A stretch of 64,000 nt of DNA, taken from Plecoglossus altivelis. Lineage: Eukaryota; Chordata; Actinopteri; Osmeriformes; Plecoglossidae. Position numbers and translations under genes: made by a program. Of the stretch, positions 55,015-64,000 are shown one piece after another; the stretch's first letter is position 1; each line of letters begins with the position of its first letter. The stretch covers positions 1,791,967 to 1,855,966 of the forward strand of contig BROE01000004.1 of the NCBI GenBank assembly GCA_036571765.1, read 5' to 3'. The notes under the pieces are model-generated. The model was not told the origin of the DNA, did not search any database, and saw nothing but the letters and a program-made list of their open reading frames with translations.

Positions 55015-55270
55015 CACTGTGGCTAGCCAGTGGACCACATGCTGTCTAGCTAAGCAGGCTAACCAGTGGACCACATGCTGTCTAGCTAAGCAGGCTAACC
55101 ATAGGACCACATGCTGTCTAGCTAACAGGCTAACCAGTGGACCACATGCTGTTTAGCTAACAGGCTAACCAGTGGACCACATGCTGTCTAGCCGAGCAGG
55201 CTAACCATAGGACCACATGCTGTCTAGCTAACAGGCTAACCAGTGGACCACATGCTGTCTAGCCTAGCAG
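55015..55270. repeat. 34-36-bp minisatellite GTGGACCACATGCTGTCTAG
   Basis: About seven copies of CTAACCAGTGGACCACATGC plus TGTCTAGCTAAGCAGG, with AACAG and CATAGGACC variants. Confidence 0.94.
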
Positions 55271-55503
55271 GTTTGACCCATTCATGGTGTCACACCACTG
55301 GGAAGAAAGTGGGTTTGATCTGAGCACAGACAAAGAGGGTGAGAACAGGGCGGTTACCTATACCTAACAGGGAGGCTGGAGCGTATGAGTCAGTTCAATA
55401 GGAACAAAATCACTTCTCTGTGGTTGACCTGCTAAATGACAAACTGTGTTTAAAATGACTCTATTGTCTATAAACATTTAGGCAAATAATCATCAGAACA
55501 AGA

Positions 55504-56273
55504 AGTGACATAACAGGGCAGACTGCAGTCTGGCCATGCTGGGAGTGTAAAAGGTTTAGCAGATTACTGCTTTTTCTCTATTGAACCGGACAGGAATCTC
55601 AGTCAGACTGGTCTCTATACAGCTCTGCCAACTCCTCTGTCCAGCCAACTACCATTTGCTGAAGTCAGCACTAGGCCAAAACAGTAAATGCGATGCTTAG
55701 CCAACAAAAGCTGTACAACAGCTTAAACATTGATAAGAATCATCTTCCTGGTGTCGAAGTCTAACACTCATAAATAGTTTTTGTCAGTGACACAGCCATT
55801 AAAAAAAGTTAAATATTTCACAAAAAGGTTTGAAAAGGTTTGTCTTGAGGAAAACTTGGAACATCAAATCATTTTTAATTTAGCTGCTTAACCTACACAC
55901 AGAAAAGAAAATACTAACTTTGATTTTGGTTTGAGTTCTTTGGGTTTATTTATACCATTTTATAGATCAGTTTCAGACTAAAAGGCTTCATTCTTACCAA
56001 GACAAGCCGTCACACAGACACAGTTTAGTCTGTTCTTTGTCAAGATACAACGTCCCACAGTCTGTCTCTGGAGAGCAGCTCCACAGCATCCCTTCCATCA
56101 CATCTAGTCCTCCCAGGCTCCGAGCTCTCAGTTCTATGTGATCTGCTATCTCTATACTGATACGCTACAGATTATTCAACGTGCATGATGTAAGAAACTC
56201 CATACTGCTATCCTGAAAATGAACAGGGAGGAAAACCTGGTCACGTCCCACTGAGCAGACAAGCAGATAACAG

Positions 56274-56340
<67 letters not shown>

Positions 56341-57136
56341 GACACACACACACACACAAAGTGACATAACAGGGCAGACTGCAGTCTGGCCATGCTGGGA
56401 GTGTAAAAGGTTTAGCAGATTACTGCTTTTTCTCTATTGAACCGGACAGGAATCTCAGTCAGACTGGTCTCTATACAGCTCTGCCAACTCCTCTGTCCAG
56501 CCAACTACCATTTGCTGAAGTCAGCACTAGGCCAAAACAGTAAATGCGATGCTTAGCCAACAAAAGCTGTACAACAGCTTAAACATTGATAAGAATCATC
56601 TTCCTGGTGTCGAAGTCTAACACTCATAAATAGTTTTTGTCAGTGACACAGCCATTAAAAAAAGTTAAATATTTCACAAAAAGGTTTGAAAAGGTTTGTC
56701 TTGAGGAAAACTTGGAACATCAAATCATTTTTAATTTAGCTGCTTAACCTACACACAGAAAAGAAAATACTAACTTTGATTTTGGTTTGAGTTCTTTGGG
56801 TTTATTTATACCATTTTATAGATCAGTTTCAGACTAAAAGGCTTCATTCTTACCAAGACAAGCCGTCACACAGACACAGTTTAGTCTGTTCTTTGTCAAG
56901 ATACAACGTCCCACAGTCTGTCTCTGGAGAGCAGCTCCACAGCATCCCTTCCATCACATCTAGTCCTCCCAGGCTCCGAGCTCTCAGTTCTATGTGATCT
57001 GCTATCTCTATACTGATACGCTACAGATTATTCAACGTGCATGATGTAAGAAACTCCATACTGCTATCCTGAAAATGAACAGGGAGGAAAACCTGGTCAC
57101 GTCCCACTGAGCAGACAAGCAGATAACAGACACACA
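55504..57136. repeat. 777-bp direct duplication, offset 856
   Basis: 55504-56280 reappears as 56360-57136 with no difference I can see. Each copy is followed by a CA/CT microsatellite block (56275-56358; 57130-57300), but the second is full of single-base irregularities such as CAACAC and CCGACAAC. Confidence 0.96.
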
Positions 57137-57301
57137 ACACAGTCTCTCTCTCTCTCCTCTCTCTCTCTCCTCACACCGACAACACACACACACACTCTCT
57201 CTCAACACAACCAGCACACACACACACGTCCTCTCTCTCAACACAACACACACACACCCCCTACAACACACCCCCCCCCCCCACACACACACACACACAC
57301 A
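57137..57301. repeat. Irregular CA/CT compound microsatellite
   Basis: Looks like the block at 56275-56358 with scattered insertions and a C homopolymer at about 57270-57282. Confidence 0.9.
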
Positions 57302-58639
57302 CAGGGCCCTGAGAGCAGACTAGAATCTCCCAGATTCCCATTGGTCTAGTCCTGTCAAAGGGAACATGGAAAACACATTGAGGCTCTGGAGCCAAATGTG
57401 TCTTTTTAGGAAAACAGCAGTAGGCCTACAGACACTAGAACAAACAGACAGTCAGAGCAGAACAGACAGTCAGTCTTTAACAGCAGAACAGACAGTCAGT
57501 CTTTAACAGCAGAACAGACAGTCAGTCAGTAAGAGGACACTGCTGTTCTGACAGATGTTTCTTAAAAGCACTGGTTGAGCATCGCAGAAGGAAAGTTTGC
57601 GCAGGACAAATCTATTTTTAGATGCCGTGTAAATATTCAATAAAAGATGTGAATGTTGCTGAAGATAGAACACTGACTGCTGATTAAAATGCAGGACATA
57701 AAATACGTCGGATAGAAGAGAGAGACATTTTCAGAGCAGAGGAACCATTGCTGTAATGAGCATGACAGTAACCTCTGCCATACAACATCCTTGCCATGAG
57801 CTTGGTTTAATATGGGTAAAAGTTTCCTCTGGAAACATTTCAGCTAATGAGCAGAGACCTAGCGAAGTTATTGGAAAGGAGGAAGAGGAAAGAATCCATG
57901 TGTATATTACGCAAAATACGAAACGCCAACATGCATGAGTTAACACCATCTCTCTATCCAACTATTTAACATACCGTGGAACGAAAGGAAAACAATGTAA
58001 CTGCAGGTTATATTCCAAACATGAAATTCTACAATGGGCCTAGTTGTGTGTTCTACAATCAAGTAGTCTAAAAATGGTCTTGTTGTGGCAACAACTGTCA
58101 GAATAGTCCACAATCAGGCCCCACACCCAAAACATTGATACCCACTTGTAATCGGCAACACTAAACAGCGGCACACAGTTCAGTATAAAACCGGGAGCAG
58201 CGTAAACTACACTGTCACCTATGCTGGCCTACGTCTCATGCAGCGTGAGTAATCCTAACTTCAGACCATTGGGAGGCCTGAGCTCCAAAGGTCAACAGCG
58301 CATGATCCAATAGGAAGAGGGAATGTTTAGACCTATGCTCTGCGTTGCTGTGGTTACGCTACCTGTCCACTTGCGATGGGCTGGGCTCATTTGCATTCTT
58401 TCTAGGCTAAAGCATTGAAGGCAACCTAGTAAGCAAAGAAGGTTACGCAGAGTTAAGCTAAATGAAAAAATAAGAACTTAACCCTTAACCCACAATGCAA
58501 TGCATCTACAGGCTAGACATTCTGAGCTCGGAGTATGACCAGTATGTGACCACGGTCTTTTTTTATAGACAAAATGGAAGAAGTACAATACAATAGACCG
58601 TGAAGATATCAAATATCACAGAGCCACCATCACAGCATT

Positions 58640-58862
58640 GGTCTCTCAGCAGGGGAGCAGAGACTCACTATCTAGCAAACAACCCATCATAGCTACGGAG
58701 CAGAGACTCACTATGTAGCAAACAACCCATCTTAGCTACGGAGCAAAGACTCACTATGTAGCAAACAACCCATCTTAGCTACGGAGCAAAGACTCACTAT
58801 GTAGCAAACAACCCATGTTAGCAAAAGATCAAAGGCTCCCTATCTAGCAAACAACCCATCTC
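58640..58862. repeat. 43-bp minisatellite GACTCACTATGTAGCAAACA
   Basis: Nearly five copies of a unit reading GGAGCAGAGACTCACTATGT then AGCAAACAACCCATCTTAGCTAC. Confidence 0.93.
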
Positions 58863-60663
58863 TCAGGCAAGCTTAGGATCTTCAACTTAAACCACACAAT
58901 AATACCTAGGTGTGTGTATGTGTGTGTATGTGTGTGTGTATGTGCGCGTGTGTGTGTGTGTCCAGCAGACCACAGCACACCTGGACCCAGAGGTCTAGAC
59001 ACACAGCCTGTGTAAGGTGACCCTCTCCATCGCACCACACTGAGACTTTAGTTTGCTCACTGGAGCACGACTAATTCAGCTCACATTCCGCTAATTACAA
59101 AGGCACATGGACGCATCAGTGGGGTCTCAACCTGACCTCCGCATCACAACACCCCCCTCCCTCCCCTCACTCCCTTCCCTCCCCTCCCTCCCCCTCCCTC
59201 CCCCTCCTAGAAACACGATACCGCCTCATCCCATTCCCTCTCCATCACTGGCTGCTCAGTGTGGGTCTGTTCTGCTGGGAGATGAAAGGGTTAAACTAAA
59301 AAGTTCCTCTGGTCGTATATTGGGACATCCTGTTGTCACCTAGTTGTAACCACTAACAGAGAGACCCTGAGAGCAAACGAACACAAAGCCACAAAGAAGA
59401 TTTTCCGGTTTCAGATTCTCATTTTGCCTGCGTTCAATTGCACCTTTAATCTAATGGTCTTTGCAACATTTGATTGACTTTGCTGTGGTGATGACTAGTA
59501 TTATATTGGTTCAATAAAAAGGAGTTTTCATTATCTTACTTCACTGACAGGAGTTTGATGGATAAGTGGATCATGACCATAAACAACACAGGAAAACACT
59601 GACTAAACTAGAACCAGTGACATCCTTCACTGTCAATGGTATCTATACATGGAAGCTCATTGCAGAAGGAAAAGAGTATTTCCTGAAAGTACTTTGACCT
59701 GTAAAGATTTACAAGCAGGATGTCCACCATGGAAAAATGCCTTTGTCACAATGAGCAGCATCTCTGTGGCATGACTGAAAGGACACTTCACTTGTAAAAA
59801 AAAAATGCAATGGACATGACTTCGGGTCAAAGTCCATTAAGAAACAGTCAAGTTACGCTCGATACCCGACGACGCAGTAGAAGCATAGAAAAACAAAATT
59901 CCATCACTTTGCGGAGTTTCAGTCATGTAACTAAAAGGCACTCAAGGTCTTATGTAATCACAATCATGCTAGGATTATAGCCATCGTTTGCATAGGCCAA
60001 GTAAGCATGCACAGAACGAGACGAACGAACAGCAATTCATAGACTGAAGTGCTGAATTCAAAACCTTCAATAGTTTCCCATTTAGTGTCAAACCTTACTT
60101 GCAAACAGGCCTCATGCGTGTCCGTCTATCGTTTCTGACTGACTCATGTTTGCTGTCAATCCAGCTCACTGAGCTGAGCTATGGCAAAGCACAACATGAA
60201 TGCACTAGACATTTTATTCAATAATGTACGTAGTAGTGCCTTTTAATTACAACTAGGAGAAAACACTTCTGTGGTGGGGTAATGAAGCTGACAGTGATTT
60301 CAATACTGAATGTTGTCCCGAAGCTGCTGTCTGTCAAATATCCAATTTCCCAGCATCCCATTCTGCCCCTAACTCGGTATCGATGTTATATTCACTACAA
60401 GCGGGCATTTTTGCTAGGCGGATTGTATTCATTCACTATCCTGGACTGCATTGTGTTTCTTGAGGACGAACAGATGCGAATTGATGGCGATTCCTGCCTG
60501 TGTTTTGACAGACTCCACTTCTACTAGCACTAGCATCAATAAGCTCAAACAGCCTTGCATCTCCATAGAGCACGTTAGCAAGTAGGTACTGCCTTGATAT
60601 TCATGTCTGTATTCCACTAAGCTACCTGAATGCTAGTAAATAATTCTTTGTGATGTTACCTAC

Positions 60664-60790
60664 CGTATGCACTTCGATCTGCGGATATACTCCGAGACTG
60701 GTTCCTTAATAAAAGTGCAAGTTTCCACGATGAACGCCGGCTGTGATCTCCAGACCTCCCCTTTCTCCCAGTACAGATCTGGACGCAGAA
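60664..60790 (-). other. Candidate noncoding first exon of myo6
   Basis: On the minus strand a CRE/CCAAT-bearing segment is followed by roughly 120 bases ending in a plausible donor (ACG|gtaggt at 60664, or TAG|gtaaca four bases on). Distance and orientation fit a 5' UTR exon joined to the acceptor at 49461. No transcript evidence; the start site is a guess. Confidence 0.35.
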
Positions 60791-60799
60791 AACCAGGGA

Positions 60800-60815
60800 A
60801 TTGGTCGTGACGTCA
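60800..60815 (-). promoter_or_regulatory. CRE (TGACGTCA) and CCAAT box, candidate myo6 promoter
   Basis: Perfect palindromic CRE at 60808-60815 and CCAAT (ATTGG on plus) at 60800-60804, about 10 bases apart, upstream of the candidate exon in the minus orientation. Local CpGs are more frequent than in the surrounding AT-rich DNA. Confidence 0.45.
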
Positions 60816-60829
60816 CGAACAAAGCATGC

Positions 60830-62787
60830 AGTAACGTTGATTCGACGCTAGTGTCGCTGTAGGCTACATATCCACGCTTGAAGGAACATCAAGGATATTG
60901 CCGTCCAATATTTGGTCCAATAACTGTATAGGTAATGTTAAGCGGAAATTCGGCGAAAATCGTTCCAGTTGGATGAGTGTGAACGCATATAACAGCCCTT
61001 CGGCAAATCCCAAACGTTTGTACTCACCGTCAACTTCACAAAACAATAGAACACAATTTGAGAGTCATTAATGTTTGACGACCGGTAACTTAAAACGTGG
61101 AGTTTCCCCTCTAAAGATGTCATCCAATACCGATCTGAAAACCGATAGGTAAAGGGTGAGAGCATCTCATTAGAAAAACTACCTGCGTGGCCAGTAACTG
61201 TGCCTGGCTCATGTTTCAACTGACATTAGAACAAAACTGTATGCCACAGTTGGTCATTCGCTGACAAGAAAATGCCGTATATTCCCCATTGTAAGACAAC
61301 GTGAGAGTTTGGAGTTATGTCAAAGAACATAAGTGTTTTGTTTGCACATTCCAAGAACAACGCTGTGCTCCATTAGTTGGTTATTTTATGTGCTGGTTAT
61401 AGAAAATATTAAAGATATTGGATAACTTCATGTTTAGAGGAAAATAGATCGTATCTGGCTGTTCTGCAAATAACGTTGAATCACCTTGTCATTTACACAT
61501 CGTCGTGATCAAAACGTTTTTCTCCTGTTGCAATTCATTAATGACAATACTAGAAGTTTGGTAACGAAAGCAACGCGTATGTGATGGCAAATACTACACG
61601 TGATGTATGAAGCGGTTTTTCACCATAGTTAATAGGAGTTTCACAAGTTAAACATTTAATCAATACAATAGCGCCACCTAGGGACGCAAGCTTTCAATTA
61701 CTTACGACACGTTTGTCTGGTAGCGTTTGTGAAGTCTGGTAGTATTCTCGCCATATAGCCAGTTGACAGTTTGAGAACAATTTCCATACTTTTAGGAGGG
61801 AAAACGATTAATGACAGACGGTAACGATGCAGTGATCCATAGCGCGAGAAGGGGGAGACAGATAATCTGTCCAATCTATAACCCCGCTGTTCCTGATGCT
61901 GATGATTCTACTTGTCAAAGACGAAGAAATTCAAATAAATTGTTCACAAAAAAGTCGCAATAAATTGTTGTTCACCAAAAACTTTATTTTTTCTTATAAA
62001 ACCTCTTGAAATCATTCTGAAATCAAAGAGGACGAGTGGAAAAAGAAGCAGTAAAGTAACGGGAAGTTATATTTTGGAATTCACAGAATAACTCCCAGAA
62101 TCCTTTTCTTTTTGAGTTAGTTTGTGGTGAGCATATCTGCCTTCCAATCCGCGGATGTTAACTCCGGCTCGATTACCAGCCAACGCAATTATTATTTGTC
62201 AAAAGATGTATTATATATAAATATAATAGCTCATGTTGCATTTCTATGGGTGTTTTAAAGTCAGAAGGTTGTTATAGCCGTAATTAAAACACATTTAAAT
62301 CCAAAATGTTTGTCATGCAGCTGAGAAATGAATTCCTCACCACTAGGTGTCAGTGTTCTCTTATAGGTGGTTAATCTCTCTTCTAATTCGATTACAACTG
62401 TACACTAGAGGTCGGAACAGAGTTACTGTAGTTTCCGGTGGGTTTCAGATCAGAATTCAAAGACTGCCCGTGTAAAATCTCCTAGACCTTCTCTTCCACC
62501 CCTCCATCTTCTCTGCCCACGTTTCTGTTCAGTCATCCTGACTGAAGAGAAAATGATTCCATTGAATTAACTAAAGTAACTCTAGATTAGGATCCATTCT
62601 GCTTCTCAGTGATACAGACTTTCCTCCTCTGTATCCAGGGAGACGGTATGAATACTCAGTTTCCTTCAGTGGGCCGGGACGGGTCAGGCTAGGCCGGGCC
62701 AGAGGCGAGTGTGACAGCCAAAGGTGCGTGACACGACTAGAGGTGAACAGGTGGCATGTCTCTCAGCTGCTGCAGAAGGATCTAGAG
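60830..62787. other. Upstream intergenic DNA
   Basis: AT-rich, unique-looking, no gene or RNA recognised. A 94-codon minus frame at 60938-61219 has no domain I know. Confidence 0.5.
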
Positions 62788-62999
62788 CAGGGGTCTCTAA
62801 TCCTGGTCCTCGAGGGCCGCTGTCCTGAAGGTTTTAGATGTTTCCCTGCTCCAGCACACCTGACTCTAATAAAGGGTCATTATGAAGCTTCCACGGAGCT
62901 TGGTAATGGATCATTCATTAGAATCTGGTGTGCTGGAGCAGGGAAACATTGAAAACCTTGAGGACAGCGGCCCTCCAGGACCAGGATTGGAGACCCCTG
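62788..62999. mobile_element. Palindromic hAT-type MITE with 8-bp target duplication (second copy)
   Basis: 212-bp element starting CAGGGGTCTCTAATCCTGG and ending CCAGGATTGGAGACCCCTG, flanked by ATCTAGAG at 62780-62787 and 63000-63007. It shares the internal TTTCCCTGCTCCA(A/G)CACACCTGA motif with the 8239 element, so both belong to one family or two close ones. Confidence 0.93.
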
Positions 63000-63007
63000 A
63001 TCTAGAG

Positions 63008-64000
63008 TTTAGCTATAGATCATTATGATGGACTGTTTATTTACAGACGGGTATTTTTGTACCTCAGCAGAAAATACAGAGATCATTACTGTCATAAAGG
63101 TGCACAAACGGTTCTTTGAGATATTTCACCTTGGACTTTAGGATAAACTGTTTGTTACAGAGAATCATTGTCATTCTCACTGATGTAATAAGGATAGGCT
63201 ATTGGAAACGCGTAAGTATCTGTCCCAAAGTCTTCGTTTTAAGTGGTTCTCTAATCAGTAGCCACATCTATGACGTATCATTTCTACACGTCGTTCATGC
63301 GTGTATTGATTTATCTTTCGCAATATCCTCGCATTTCAGTTAGTCACGGAATCGGGCGGTTATGCTACCACCCAGATATGAAGTTATCTTGCCTCAGAAC
63401 AGCAAGCTATCTATGTTGGATTAGTAAACATGAGTAATATTAAGACGTGTCTCGCAATCTTTAAAGATTCGTCAAATGAAGAGTTTTGGCGTCTGTATTT
63501 TTTTTTAAAGTTTATTATAGGACTTGTTGATACGTAAATTTTTTTGTATGTGCAAGATTCATGGCAAATTTAAACTGAATGCCATTGGTACAGTACGGTT
63601 TAACACTAACAATGCTAGATCAATCTTTGGTACCGCGTTCCTCAGTGCATGTGAGCTAATTGACCTAACCTTATAGTATATCACAACAATAGTGTACATA
63701 TACTTTAGATGACTTCTATCTTATATAACTGACATGTACAGTAAGTCAAGGTTGCCACGGCTACTGTAGTTACTTAAAAGACCATAGCACAATCTCTGTC
63801 ACTGTAATACGGATTGATAGTATAATAACACAGATGAACTTTGTTACATTTCCCATCATACAGGACGGCTTGTATCGTGGCAATAAACAGCTTCCTCACC
63901 GTAAGGCGTTTTTTCAGTCCAGAGGTTCAAGACTTTGGTCTGATACAATTATAACGCCTATGAAATAGTGTCTCTCTTTTATGGAGTCTGCTTCACTGGT
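63008..64000. other. Upstream intergenic DNA to window end
   Basis: About 1 kb of AT-rich sequence with no recognisable gene, repeat or RNA. Confidence 0.5.

Larger units (their letters stand above)
49462..60663 (-). other. Long 5' intron of myo6 (inferred)
   Basis: The strong acceptor just before the coding exon shows an upstream noncoding exon must exist. In this 11 kb I see no coding gene, only CCCT tract 50300-50490, G run 51160-51179, a LINE tail, minisatellites and the 856-bp duplication. Short frames such as 51836-52036 (minus) have no recognisable domain. Confidence 0.6.

Overview
The window is nuclear DNA from a vertebrate, almost certainly a teleost fish. Genes are split by canonical GT-AG introns, one strand carries a complete single-copy vertebrate motor protein gene, and the dispersed repeats (palindromic 8-bp-TSD hAT MITEs, L2/CR1-like LINE tails with 'ACAATAAAG' ends) are of the kind common in ray-finned fish. 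There is no operon, phage, CRISPR or other bacterial architecture.

Layout. (1) 4-3498, plus strand: the last four coding exons of an interphotoreceptor matrix proteoglycan gene (SEA domain, two EGF-like modules, one transmembrane helix, short tail), followed by a 3' UTR with AATAAA signals at about 4232 and 4587. (2) 4719-5808: a 24-bp minisatellite interrupted by an 842-base assembly gap, in the short space between two convergent genes. (3) 6919-49449, minus strand: the complete coding region of unconventional myosin VI (myo6) in 33 coding exons, reconstructed here exon by exon. All junction phases agree, giving 3846 nt, or 1281 residues plus stop, close to the mammalian length. (4) 49462-64000: a long first intron, a candidate noncoding first exon and promoter at about 60664-60815 (CRE and CCAAT box), and upstream intergenic DNA.

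How the genes relate. In human, MYO6 and IMPG1 are also neighbours arranged tail to tail, so the order supports calling the first gene impg1, although its transmembrane helix and second EGF module resemble mammalian IMPG2. The two proteins do unrelated jobs (retinal extracellular matrix; minus-end-directed actin motor in endocytosis and hair-cell stereocilia), although both matter in sensory cells.

The most striking property is repeat load. Almost every large myo6 intron holds an expanded microsatellite or minisatellite, and five lie within about 10 bases of a splice acceptor. Two long, apparently identical tandem duplications (offsets 632 and 856 bp) and two assembly gaps sit in such DNA. 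Gene-level oddities are a GC-AG intron (after the exon ending at 31378), two microexons (42 and 39 bp) in the tail linker, a Cys/Pro-containing break in the single alpha-helix at the 19090/17531 junction, and no recognisable counterpart of a short mammalian tail segment. I found no convincing new molecular system; the best leads are these gene-structure and repeat observations. All homology statements rest on recognition by eye and memory, not on searches.
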